A program made the translations under genes and the position numbers. A stretch of 64,000 bases of DNA from Aliidiomarina quisquiliarum (GTDB taxonomy: Bacteria; Pseudomonadota; Gammaproteobacteria; Enterobacterales; Alteromonadaceae): NCBI RefSeq assembly GCF_023922585.1, contig NZ_JAMFTN010000010.1:248420-312419 (forward strand), given 5' to 3'. This document shows positions 51,404 through 59,762 of this stretch, in pieces. Numbering within the stretch: position 1 is the first letter of the stretch; the number at the start of each line of letters is the position of its first letter. A model generated the notes under the pieces. That model was not told the DNA's origin. It searched no databases and worked only from the letters and a program-made list of their open reading frames with translations.

Positions 51404-53832
51404 TACGCTTCTCCCTGAACTTCCGCCACTTTCACACCCAATATCTGTGCAATAAGACCTTCGGCTTTTTGTTCTAAGTTGATGATGTCGGTTGCCACCT
51501 CTTCTAAACTACGCAGCGGTTTATGACGGTAGAAATACTTATTGAAGCTGATTTCATAGCCAATTTTCACCGTATCCAGGTTTATCCATGCTTCATCAAC
51601 ATGAGGCTTTACTTCGTCTAGGAAGTACTGGTAGATGCTTTGTTTCAATGGAACAGATTCTGTGTCACGCAGGTCTGAGTTCGTCTCGTAAGTGATATAC
51701 TCGCCTTTTTTACCGCCTTCTGTGGTAGGAACGGGGTAATAACCAAAATCTGGCAGGTCAGCGACTTCACACTCATATCGCTCCAGCAGGTCGTTTAATT
51801 TTTCACCGCTTAACTTAACTACTTTTTTAACCACTTTCTTGGCGGTTTCGTCATACCAGCTCACCGCGTTCAGGATGGCATTTTTCTCAGGTGCTGAAAG
51901 CTTAATGGCGTGGGCTTTTAGTGATTTATCAACTTGGGTTTTAAAGCTATTGAAGTCATCAAATTCAATGCTACCGATGTCAGCCATCAGCGTTTGTGCA
52001 GTTTCAAGCAATGCTTTTAGCGCTAGCCAGTGTTTCACATCAAGCAGTTTTGCCTTAGCCTTGGCATTGAGACTGATGTCGTTATCTTCACACCAAGAAA
52101 GAATGTCCTTCTCAATGGATTTCAAGAAGCTCTTTTTCTTGTCAGAACCATAGCCAGTTTTTTCGTAAACACGTTCGCCGTGCTCTGCGTACACGTACTC
52201 CATCACTTCACTGAGCTGCTTGTCAAAACGCAGTGGGGCTATTGCGTCTTGAGTGAACTTGGCTCTTCGGCGGTCTGGGCGCTCGATAGTGACTTTGTAG
52301 TAGCCAAAGTCGTCATTACTAAACACCTTACTGGCGATACCGATAGGATCATTGTTTGCATCAAGCGCTCTTTCAACATCCTCACACGCGAGGTAATTCT
52401 CGGTAATTTCCGTGATGTGCTCAGGCGCAAATTCGCAGTTTTTGTTACCCAAGTTCTTACGCAACTTACGGTATAGCAAGCTGGCATCAATCAGTTGCAC
52501 CTTTCCTTTGCGTGCCTCAGGTTTATTGTTGTTCAACACCCAAATGTAAGTGGTAATACCGGTGTTGTAGAACAGGTTATTTGGTAACTGAACGATGGCA
52601 TCTAGCATGTCGTTTTCAATGATGAAGCGACGAATGTTACTTTCGCCACCGCCCGCATCACCGGTAAAGAGCGATGAGCCGTTGTGAACAGAAGCAATCC
52701 GGCTGCCTAATGGGCTTACGCTCGGATCTTTCATTTTGTTAACCATTTCCATTAAAAAGAGTAGCTGGCCATCACTTGAACGTGGCGTGGCATCCACCAC
52801 TTCGAGATTTCCCCAATAGTCTTTCAGGCTAACCTTAAAACGTGGGTCAATCACATCACTGCCGTCTTTAATGTGCTTCTGTTCAGACGCCCAACTCTTA
52901 CCATATGGCGGGTTAGACAACATAAAGTCAAAGCGAGAAGCCGCAAACTCGTCGGTAGACAAGGTTGAGCCTACTTTGATGTTCTCAGGGTTGTTACCTT
53001 TGATCATCATGTCCGATTTACAAATCGCGTAGGTCTCGTCGTTGATCTCTTTGCCGTAAAGATAAACATCTCGGCTGTCGTTTGGATATTTCTCTTCAAT
53101 GAAGTTTTGAGATTCAGTCAACATACCACCGCTACCACACGCAGGGTCATACACTGTCATGGTAAGCGGCAACTGGTCTTTCACTGGGTCAAACACCAGG
53201 TGCGTCATCAGTTCAATAACTTCACGTGGCGTAAAGTGTTCGCCTGCTTCTTCGTTGTTTTCTTCGTTGAACTTGCGGATCAACTCTTCGAACACGTAAC
53301 CCATACCCAGGTTGGTAAGGGCTGGCATCTTGTTGCCATCCGGGTCTTCGACCGTTTCATGAGTTAAGTTTATGTAAGGGGAAACAAACTTCTCGACGAC
53401 ATCAAGAAGGACTTGCTTGGAGGCCATGTGACGAATTTGCGACTTGAGGTTAAAGCATTCAATGATTTCTTTAACATTATCGCTAAAGCCAAGCAGGTAC
53501 TCTTCGAAGTTGGCGAGTAATATCTGTTGGTTATTAGTCGCGGTGTTGAACAGGGATTTCAGAGTCCATTTAGATGTATTGTAAAAGACATAACCACTGG
53601 CCGCCTTCAACGGTTCATCATCAAGCTCTGTGGCTTGCATCTCTTCTTTTTGGAACTTTACCTCTTCAAGCACGGCTTCTTTGGTAGGTTCTAGTAACGT
53701 ATCTAAACGTCGTAATACCACCATAGGTAAAATCACATCGCGGTACTTACCGCGAACGTAAACATCACGTAAACAGTCGTCGGCAATGTTCCAAATAAAT
53801 GAGATGAGCTTGTTATGTACACTATGATCCAT
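51403..53832 (-). CDS. hsdM: Type I DNA methyltransferase HsdM
   Basis: An 809-residue N6-adenine methyltransferase. The N-terminal HsdM helical domain (MDHSVHNKLISFIWNIADDCL) precedes motif I YDPACGSGGMLTES and motif IV LSNPPYGKSW. The protein is longer than classic HsdM (about 500), with an extended C-terminal part containing ALKALLETAQTLMADIGSIEF. It modifies host DNA to protect it from HsdR. It begins the cluster, directly downstream of the WYL regulator. Confidence 0.94.
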   Translation of the reverse strand: MDHSVHNKLISFIWNIADDCLRDVYVRGKYRDVILPMVVLRRLDTLLEPTKEAVLEEVKFQKEEMQATELDDEPLKAASGYVFYNTSKWTLKSLFNTATNNQQILLANFEEYLLGFSDNVKEIIECFNLKSQIRHMASKQVLLDVVEKFVSPYINLTHETVEDPDGNKMPALTNLGMGYVFEELIRKFNEENNEEAGEHFTPREVIELMTHLVFDPVKDQLPLTMTVYDPACGSGGMLTESQNFIEEKYPNDSRDVYLYGKEINDETYAICKSDMMIKGNNPENIKVGSTLSTDEFAASRFDFMLSNPPYGKSWASEQKHIKDGSDVIDPRFKVSLKDYWGNLEVVDATPRSSDGQLLFLMEMVNKMKDPSVSPLGSRIASVHNGSSLFTGDAGGGESNIRRFIIENDMLDAIVQLPNNLFYNTGITTYIWVLNNNKPEARKGKVQLIDASLLYRKLRKNLGNKNCEFAPEHITEITENYLACEDVERALDANNDPIGIASKVFSNDDFGYYKVTIERPDRRRAKFTQDAIAPLRFDKQLSEVMEYVYAEHGERVYEKTGYGSDKKKSFLKSIEKDILSWCEDNDISLNAKAKAKLLDVKHWLALKALLETAQTLMADIGSIEFDDFNSFKTQVDKSLKAHAIKLSAPEKNAILNAVSWYDETAKKVVKKVVKLSGEKLNDLLERYECEVADLPDFGYYPVPTTEGGKKGEYITYETNSDLRDTESVPLKQSIYQYFLDEVKPHVDEAWINLDTVKIGYEISFNKYFYRHKPLRSLEEVATDIINLEQKAEGLIAQILGVKVAEVQGEA

Positions 53833-53945
53833 TTTCTTTTCCTGTTCAGTGTTGGTTGCATCCCACTAGGTTGCTGCAACGGCTTCACTATAAATTTAAA
53901 ATTCTGTTCTTTCTGTAACGCCTCAATGGCCGCTACATCGTTCGA

Positions 53946-54869
53946 TTAACTTGTTCTGCCCGGCGCAATTCTTAAGTTTGTGACACCATAAAGTGCTTGG
54001 CTGTTACGCAACCAAAGCTGATACTCAAAGCCCATTAATGAGTGTTCCGTAGAACAATCCACATGCCATTGGCGAAGCAAATACCCAGCAGTTGCAGCTC
54101 TAATCTCAACCTTTAGAACGCCACCCGTCATGCCATAGTCCAGCTCTATCGCTTCGCTGTGCTCAATACGAGGATGCGGCACTAACTCCAGCTCAACAAA
54201 TCGGTTCCATTGCCGGTCTTGGGTTTCGAGCTCGGTTTCAGATAAAGTGGAGTCTTCAAGCACAACCGCTGCTTTAATTCGGGTCAGTACAAAGTCTCGA
54301 AATTCACCATGTTTGCGGTCAAAACCACGAACGTGCCAACGCAGGCCATTATCCACCAGCGTATGCGGCACAATTTCCCGCGTTGTTTCACCGCTCGATA
54401 ACGACACATAGGTGATACTCAAGGCTTTGCCTTTGTGGATGGCCTCGGTGACTTTCGCTACTATCGATAAACTCGGCTTGTTAAGGTGATAAGGCGCTTC
54501 ACAAGCCAGAGGTGGTTTTACCTTTCCAGTGAAGCCATCTCCGTAGCCTTGGCTAATGGTTGCCAGAGTTCTCACAACGTCGTAGTCGAACAAGGGCTCA
54601 AAAGCTTCACCACGCTTGTGCAACTTGAGCTTTTGGTCATACTCAATGTTGCCTGGCGCAAGCTCTCTATACATTGTGAAGTCTTTCGTTGCTTGTGCAG
54701 CAGCTATGCTGAACCGATCTACTAAGTCTGCCCGTACCGCTTCTCCCTTAAACAATAAGGTGAAATCGATGTGGGCAATGCGATCCCTGGTTGCTTGTGG
54801 CAACTGCGCTATCTGCGAAAGCCTATCTGGCTTCACCACTACCGTTTGTTTCAGACCATCATTTGTCAT
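53946..54869 (-). CDS. WYL-domain regulator (BrxR/CapW-like)
   Basis: A 307-residue WYL-family regulator. The N terminus is a winged helix (ATRDRIAHIDFTLLFKGEAVRADLVDRFSI is within it). The WYL domain shows ALSITYVSLSSGETTREIVPHTLVDNGLRWHVRGFDRKHGEFRDF in part, and a C-terminal part follows (LKVEIRAATAGYLLRQW). BrxR and CapW proteins of this kind repress phage-defence operons and release them upon a nucleic-acid or damage signal. It is the first gene of the island, so it may control hsdM and the genes behind. A palindrome in its upstream region (55045-55065) is a possible site. Confidence 0.8.
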   Translation of the reverse strand: MTNDGLKQTVVVKPDRLSQIAQLPQATRDRIAHIDFTLLFKGEAVRADLVDRFSIAAAQATKDFTMYRELAPGNIEYDQKLKLHKRGEAFEPLFDYDVVRTLATISQGYGDGFTGKVKPPLACEAPYHLNKPSLSIVAKVTEAIHKGKALSITYVSLSSGETTREIVPHTLVDNGLRWHVRGFDRKHGEFRDFVLTRIKAAVVLEDSTLSETELETQDRQWNRFVELELVPHPRIEHSEAIELDYGMTGGVLKVEIRAATAGYLLRQWHVDCSTEHSLMGFEYQLWLRNSQALYGVTNLRIAPGRTS

Positions 54870-55186
54870 GCGTCTTGTTTATCCAATTCAACCAGATTCT
54901 TAAAACTCTGTTTATAAAGTACGGTCAGACATCGCGTAATCACATTGAATAGTGTCACTCAATGCTGCTCTTCATCCGCAATGAGTAATCAATCTCTACC
55001 GGTTGAAGCTGGACCGATGGCCATAAAACACTGAATAGGCTTCAACCTAATTAATTTTATTAGGTATCATCCTATCACAAATTATTTTGTAGGGAAGACT
55101 AAGCGGCAACTTTTTGATCTGGATTGCAATTGCCGCTCAGGTATCGGTGTGAAGACCTTGTTTGGTGCCATCGATGATAGCCGCTA
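54870..55186. promoter_or_regulatory. Upstream region of the defence island, with palindromes
   Basis: ACCTAAT (55045-55051) and ATTAGGT (55059-55065) form a perfect inverted repeat with a 7-nt AT spacer, a candidate WYL-protein operator about 176 bp before the gene start. AGCGGCAA (55102-55109) and TTGCCGCT (55130-55137) form a further 8-bp stem near the end of the 99-residue gene. This stretch marks the outer border of hotspot 5. No coding sequence was seen. Confidence 0.5.
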
Positions 55187-55486
55187 TCAATGCGCTACCC
55201 GAACCAGTGGCACCACGATGTTACCGCGATGAGATACCCCTTTGTCCGACTCTGTAGACATCAGGGCTCGTTGCTCACTCTCCCGAATGCGCCTGGCAAC
55301 TTCTGCCTGAGCTGGTAGCAATGGCAGCATCCCTTCAGCAATCGCGTCCGGTGCAGATTCTTGGCCACAGGACATCAAATGCTTCCATGGATCTTTAAGA
55401 AAGCGCTCGAACGTGATGCCAAATTCAATGATGCGGGCAGAGACGAAGATTTCGCCCCAGTATTCAATGTAGGTGTCTTGGTACAT
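55187..55486 (-). CDS. Conserved ICE hypothetical protein, 99 aa
   Basis: Not recognised. It is a soluble protein opening MYQDTYIEYWGEIFVSARIIE, with a middle FLKDPWKHLMSCG and a helical QAEVARRIRESEQRALM segment. AGAGGA stands before the ATG. It lies between the exonuclease gene and hotspot 5, where SXT has small conserved genes. It has its own promoter-like region with the 18-bp motif shared with the promoter at 3840-3857, so the two genes may be co-regulated. No function is proposed. Confidence 0.62.
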   Translation of the reverse strand: MYQDTYIEYWGEIFVSARIIEFGITFERFLKDPWKHLMSCGQESAPDAIAEGMLPLLPAQAEVARRIRESEQRALMSTESDKGVSHRGNIVVPLVRVAH

Positions 55487-55519
55487 GGAAAGATTCCTCT
55501 TGTTGGTTAAACCATAAGT

Positions 55520-55559
55520 TCACTTTCCATTTTCCAGAGGTTTTCAAATATGCAAGGCT
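55520..55559 (-). promoter_or_regulatory. Promoter-like region sharing an 18-bp motif with 3840-3857
   Basis: On the minus strand GCCTTGCATATTTGAAAA (55559-55542) is followed by CTCTGGAAAATGGAAAG, the same arrangement as at 3857-3817. It stands between a stem at 55562-55581 (CTTTGTAG/CTACAAGG with one G-U pair) and the start of the 99-residue gene. Confidence 0.45.
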
Positions 55560-55573
55560 TACCTTGTAGAGAG

Positions 55574-56479
55574 CTACAAAGCTTTAAATCGATTGCGGGC
55601 ATCTTTGTAGTCATAGTGGGCATGTTCTGAGCCACGATGATACAAATCATCCAGGTAAGTTTGTTCCTGCGGCAACTCGTCTTCGCTGATTTCGCGCCAC
55701 CAATGTTTGTTGGCACCTTTAACACCGTCATGCCAGCGGTAACCACGTTCTTTTAAATAGTCCTTTACGTCAAACGGTGCACCAAACGCACGAACTAACA
55801 CAGTTCGCCTGTCTGCTTCAGACAACAAGTTTGCAACGGACTCGGGCAACAAATAGAACAACCAGGCCATCGCCAAACAATCGGTTGCAGCTCGGTGTCC
55901 TTCATAGAACCAACCTAAGCGAAGCAGCAGGTACTCAAGCTTTCGACTTTCAAAACCCAGCGCCTTCCAATCTATGCCACTGGCTGAACAGGCCCAAGAT
56001 AGATGGCCTAATACAGCAAACCGCTTTTCAAAGAAAGGACGATCAAACTGTGCATTGTGTGCAACCACCAGCGGATCATCGGATAACCAACTCGCTACCA
56101 GTGAATCATCAATGTGCTGGCCTTGCACCATCTCATCGGTGATGCCGGTTAACTCGGTAATCAGCTCGGGGATTGGCTTGCCGGGATCTTCATACAAGCT
56201 GATCACATCAACAATCGACACAATCCGCTGAGCAGAGGGGCTGTAAAGCACCTTAACCATACCAAGCTCAATAATGGATTCGTCCTCGGCAGACAGTCCG
56301 GTTGTCTCTGTATCGAGCAGCACCATTGGCCGTTCATCACCGACCACAGGAGAAAGTTCAAGTGGCCAAGTCTGCGGCTCACGCGTTAATGGAATACGCT
56401 CCAGCAATCTAAAATCTTCTGGTCTTTCTGGGATATCCGCGAGGCGCTCTAGCGGAAATGGCGCAGGGGCTCTTGTCAT
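55574..56479 (-). CDS. DnaQ-like 3'-5' exonuclease
   Basis: A protein of about 301 residues with an RNase T/DnaQ exonuclease domain: VLLDTETTGLSAEDESIIELGMV (Exo I with Asp and Glu), LVVAHNAQFDRPFFEKR (Exo II) and HRAATDCLAMAWLF (Exo III with His and Asp). The C-terminal part GAPFDVKDYLKERGYRWHDG is a conserved extra domain of this subfamily. It trims DNA 3' ends and could assist repair or replication. I chose the ATG at 56479, behind GAGG; a start 15 codons earlier has no clear site. SXT/R391 ICEs have such a gene next to rumA. Confidence 0.85.
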   Translation of the reverse strand: MTRAPAPFPLERLADIPERPEDFRLLERIPLTREPQTWPLELSPVVGDERPMVLLDTETTGLSAEDESIIELGMVKVLYSPSAQRIVSIVDVISLYEDPGKPIPELITELTGITDEMVQGQHIDDSLVASWLSDDPLVVAHNAQFDRPFFEKRFAVLGHLSWACSASGIDWKALGFESRKLEYLLLRLGWFYEGHRAATDCLAMAWLFYLLPESVANLLSEADRRTVLVRAFGAPFDVKDYLKERGYRWHDGVKGANKHWWREISEDELPQEQTYLDDLYHRGSEHAHYDYKDARNRFKAL

Positions 56480-56524
56480 TGATGGTTCCTCTTCAATTCT
56501 ATTGTTCGCTTTAGGTGATTTCAC

Positions 56525-57072
56525 TGTGCCACAGGTTTTTCTAAATGCACCTTGGATACCTCAGCGTTTTTTTAATCTTTCTACTGGGTGAACCCATGTA
56601 TGAAGGCTTTGGCTAAGCCTTTCAGAAAGCCTTAGCTAAACCCTTTAGGTAACCCTTACCGATACCCTTTAGGTATGGCTTAGCCAACCCCTTTTCAAAC
56701 GGTTGAAAAAGGCTTGAACTGAGTTCGACTGAGCATTTTAATGATGCTCCTGACTTCGCTTTAAGCCAGTAAATTCAATACGAAGCAGAATTTTACTAAC
56801 TGTTTTTAAACCCTTTGCAAAGGGTTCAACAAGCCTTGTTTGACGGTTACTTGACCCATGCGTTAACCAGTAGCAGTAACAGGATCAGTAACAGAAACAA
56901 GAGCAGTAGGCAGAAGCAGTATTGTCCAAGCCTTGCAGGCTTTGACGAGGGCGAGCAATCCCCACATCAAGCTTTTCAACACAAAAAAGAAATCACCGAC
57001 AACACAGCGTCTTACTCGAACAACACCAGTTTTACCTACAATTTTACTTGTAGAAATCAGCATAGCATTAGA
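56525..57072. promoter_or_regulatory. Repeat-rich region between the exonuclease gene and rumA
   Basis: A 594-base stretch, ending with the SOS box, without genes. From about 56600 to 56720 short repeats of the type ACCCTTTAGGTA occur twice (about 56640-56651 and 56664-56675), alternating with TAAGCCTT and GGCTTAGCC words. TTTTCAA (56692-56698) and TTGAAAA (56703-56709) form a stem. AACCCTTTGCAAAGGGTT (56809-56826) is a perfect 18-base palindrome. Part may end or control leftward transcription; none was assigned. Confidence 0.4.
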
Positions 57073-57092
57073 TACTGTATAAACAAACAGTA
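57073..57092 (+). promoter_or_regulatory. LexA/SOS box of rumAB
   Basis: TACTGTATAAACAAACAGTA is a full-length LexA box, with CTG and CAG at the proper spacing, 27 bases before the rumA ATG. It places rumAB under SOS control. Confidence 0.92.
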
Positions 57093-57118
57093 TTAATTAT
57101 GATTTTTCGAGGTTCGTC

Positions 57119-57568
57119 ATGAGTGTCTCGCTGATAGGCCGTAGCGGCGCACTTGCCTTCATCAAAGCAAAGCGCCTTCGTATTCCATTGTTCATGGAAC
57201 GTGTTTCTGCTGGTTTTCCCTCACCAGCGCAGGAATATGTTGAGCAAACGCTCGACCTCAACGAGCTGTGCATCAAGCGACCGGCTGCAACGTTCTTTGT
57301 GCGTGTTGAAGGTGATTCAATGATTGATGCCGGGATTCACCCAGATGATATTTTGGTGGTTGATCGCTCTGTCCAAGCAGAACACGGTGACATTGTCATC
57401 GCGGGAATCCATGGAGAACTCACGGTAAAGGAGCTTCAACTAAGGCCGTGCGTCAAGCTGATCCCAAGAAACCAGGCGTATGAACCCATTCATATTCCTG
57501 AAGGGACAGAGTTAGAGATATTTGGTGTGGTCACCAATGTGGTGCGAAATATGCGCCGTAAGTCGTGA
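57119..57568 (+). CDS. rumA: RumA, UmuD-like S24 protease
   Basis: A 149-residue UmuD homologue. The self-cleavage site region is ERVSAGFPSPAQEYVE. The catalytic Ser is in VRVEGDSMIDAG and the Lys in GELTVKELQL. After RecA-induced cleavage, RumA' joins RumB to form a translesion polymerase. It is controlled by a LexA box and overlaps none of its neighbours; rumB starts eight bases after its stop. In SXT itself rumB is interrupted by a resistance transposon, whereas here rumA and rumB are intact, as in R391. Confidence 0.93.
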   Translation: MSVSLIGRSGALAFIKAKRLRIPLFMERVSAGFPSPAQEYVEQTLDLNELCIKRPAATFFVRVEGDSMIDAGIHPDDILVVDRSVQAEHGDIVIAGIHGELTVKELQLRPCVKLIPRNQAYEPIHIPEGTELEIFGVVTNVVRNMRRKS

Positions 57569-57575
57569 CTATCCC

Positions 57576-58844
57576 ATGCCTGTGTTTGCCTTGGTGGACT
57601 GCAACAACTTTTACGCCAGTTGTGAGAAGCTGTTTCGTCCTGATTTAAAAGATACACCGGTTGTGGTGCTGTCCAACAATGACGGCTGCGTGGTTGCACG
57701 GTCGCGCGAAGCTAAGTCACTCGGTATTAAAATGGGCGTACCCGTCTTTCAAATCAAAGCTGAAATGCAGCGCCATGGCATTTTGGCATTTTCGTCCAAC
57801 TACGCTCTGTATGCAGATTTGAGCAGTCGAGTGATGCGCACTTTGGAAGAGATGGCACCACGAGTAGAGGTTTACTCCATTGACGAAGCGTTTTTGGACT
57901 TAACCGGTATTGAGTCTGCCCTATCCCTTGTCGAGTTCGGACAACAAGTGCGAGAGCGCATAGGCCACTGGATTGGGATCACCGTCTGTGTAGGCATTGC
58001 ACCGACTAAAACACTCGCCAAACTGGCCAACCATGCCGCCAAGAAATATCCCGCTACTCAAGGAGTTGTAGACCTGACCAATCCAGATCGGCAACGTCGA
58101 TTGCTCGCATTAGTCCCGGTTGATGATGTTTGGGGCGTTGGTAGACGGCTTTCTAAGCGTTTAAATGCGTTAGGTATCACCACAGCCCTAGACCTCGCCA
58201 ATGCCTCTCCTAGAGCCATCAGAGACCAGTTTTCAGTGGTTTTAGAGAGAACCGTCAGAGAGCTCAATGGTGAGTCGTGCATTGAACTTGAAGAGATCCC
58301 GCCAACTAAGAAACAAATTGTCTGTAGCCGTTCATTTGGCGCAAAAGTAACGCAATTTGAATTGTTACGTGAGGCCGTATGTGAATACGCAACCCGCGCC
58401 ACTGAGAAGCTACGCAAAGAACAGCAGCAAGCCAAAGTGATGACCGTGTTTATACGTACCAGCCCCTTTAAAGACAACGAGTCGCAATACAGCAACTCCG
58501 CATCGGGCGAGTTGTTGATACCCAGTTGTGATACTAGGGATTTTATCGAGCTGGCCAATCACTTACTCAAGCGGATTTGGAAGGATGGTTTTCGTTATGC
58601 CAAAGCGGGCGTCATGCTGTCTGACTTTTACGATCCCGGCATGTTTCAACCAGGACTATTCGATGACGTATCGACCCGCTCTAATAGCCAGAAGTTAATG
58701 TCTGTATTGGACACCATTAACCAAAGCGGTGCCGGAAAGGTTTTCTTTGCTGGACAAGGTACGAAGAAAGATTGGTCGATGAAGCGAGAGCATTTGTCTC
58801 CCGCCTACACAACACGCTGGGACCAGTTGCCGCGAGTTAAATAG
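57576..58844 (+). CDS. rumB: RumB, UmuC-like translesion polymerase
   Basis: A 422-residue Y-family polymerase. It opens MPVFALVDCNNFYASCEKLF with the first catalytic Asp, and VYSIDEAFLDLTG holds the second acidic pair. The little-finger region (KKQIVCSRSFGAKVT) and C-terminal part (GAGKVFFAGQGT) match UmuC/RumB. It copies damaged DNA and so raises survival and mutation. The ATG at 57576 fits the family start; a longer frame begins inside rumA. The gene is intact, so this element lacks the resistance insertion that splits rumB in many SXT ICEs. Confidence 0.94.
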   Translation: MPVFALVDCNNFYASCEKLFRPDLKDTPVVVLSNNDGCVVARSREAKSLGIKMGVPVFQIKAEMQRHGILAFSSNYALYADLSSRVMRTLEEMAPRVEVYSIDEAFLDLTGIESALSLVEFGQQVRERIGHWIGITVCVGIAPTKTLAKLANHAAKKYPATQGVVDLTNPDRQRRLLALVPVDDVWGVGRRLSKRLNALGITTALDLANASPRAIRDQFSVVLERTVRELNGESCIELEEIPPTKKQIVCSRSFGAKVTQFELLREAVCEYATRATEKLRKEQQQAKVMTVFIRTSPFKDNESQYSNSASGELLIPSCDTRDFIELANHLLKRIWKDGFRYAKAGVMLSDFYDPGMFQPGLFDDVSTRSNSQKLMSVLDTINQSGAGKVFFAGQGTKKDWSMKREHLSPAYTTRWDQLPRVK

Positions 58845-58854
58845 CGCAATTGAC

Positions 58855-59298
58855 TCAATACGCATTCACTCTGCGACGCAGCATGTTGAGCTTATCAACC
58901 TGGCGTCGAATATCACTGAAAAATTCTTCTTTCTCCATGGCCAGCGCTAACTCCCATTCTTTGGCCAAACCTTGGCAGTCCAAAAATGAGTATCTCAGCT
59001 TCGTCTTTGAGATACGCAGTCCCTTGCTAAAGACCACGCGCTTGCCTCGTTGACCGTGAAAACTGTTGATGTACCACTCTATGCCAAAGCCATACTTAAA
59101 GTCTCTGATACGGACACCAAGCAGCCCCCAATCTTTAAAGGGCGCATTCTCTCGAACCTTGTAATGGGTAACCCAAAAGTCATCAACTTCAGCTCGTGCC
59201 AGCGCTTTTAGCCTGTCCGTTTCTTGCTGCAATAAATTTGATACTTCTGATTTCCATTGTTCATTGACGATTTCTACCAAACCAATTTCCCCATCCAA
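58855..59298 (-). CDS. mobI: MobI-like mobilisation protein
   Basis: A 147-residue protein of about 17 kDa at the place of SXT mobI, between rumB and the oriT region, and reading away from it. It has an N-terminal coiled part (VNEQWKSEVSNLLQQETDRLKALARAEVDDF) and a beta-rich middle (WGLLGVRIRDFKYGFGIEWYINSF), ending in a basic helix. MobI is needed with TraI to start ICE transfer at oriT. It lies convergent to rumB, with an eleven-base gap. A perfect 12-bp inverted repeat lies just upstream of its start. The assignment rests on position and size more than on a motif. Confidence 0.8.
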   Translation of the reverse strand: MDGEIGLVEIVNEQWKSEVSNLLQQETDRLKALARAEVDDFWVTHYKVRENAPFKDWGLLGVRIRDFKYGFGIEWYINSFHGQRGKRVVFSKGLRISKTKLRYSFLDCQGLAKEWELALAMEKEEFFSDIRRQVDKLNMLRRRVNAY

Positions 59299-59762
59299 TT
59301 AACCCCAAAAGCCAAAACCACTATCCGTTTGGCTTTTGGATCGAAACGCCAAACGTAAAACTGCCGTAACAATCGCTGTTTGGCGTCTCGATATAAATCA
59401 ACTCGCGCAATCCCATACCTGACAAGGGATGCAGCCCGATTTCACTTAAAAACGCCTGAAAAGACGTATCGTCATGAAGATACAAACCGTTTGGCGAGTT
59501 CAGGCCAGAAGGCAAACGACGTTTGGCGTCTCGATTTTTTTGGCTCAGTCATCCGCCGCCAAACAGAGCCTATTCTCATACTTTTGCGAAAATGCAATAG
59601 GCAGATAGATGAAAGGATTTGTCACCTTTCTGCCCACCGCCAGTGCACCGAATCCTGATAATGACATTTGAGTGAACCGCCAGAGCACTTGGAAATGCCC
59701 AAGCGTGACCTGAGCGGTTGATTGAAAACTGTTAGAGCACTTTGAGTGCACAGGAGATAAGT
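59299..59762. other. oriT: oriT-type region with GTTTGGC repeats
   Basis: This gene-free stretch separates divergent mobI and srpM. CCAAAAGCCAAA (59305-59316) and TTTGGCTTTTGG (59328-59339) are a perfect 12-bp inverted repeat. GTTTGGC occurs direct at 59327, 59378, 59489 and 59521, and inverted at 59348 and 59558. The 15-base unit GTTTGGCGTCTCGAT is present at 59378 and 59521, with an inverted copy (one mismatch) at 59340-59354. The SXT oriT lies upstream of mobI and is rich in such repeats, so this is the likely oriT; a partition centromere for srpM may share it. Confidence 0.75.

Noticed and set aside
52030-52476. A 148-codon plus-strand frame within hsdM
   Set aside because: Antisense shadow of a conserved methyltransferase region.
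58058-58558. A 166-codon minus-strand frame within rumB
   Set aside because: Antisense shadow of the polymerase gene; no ribosome site and no domain.
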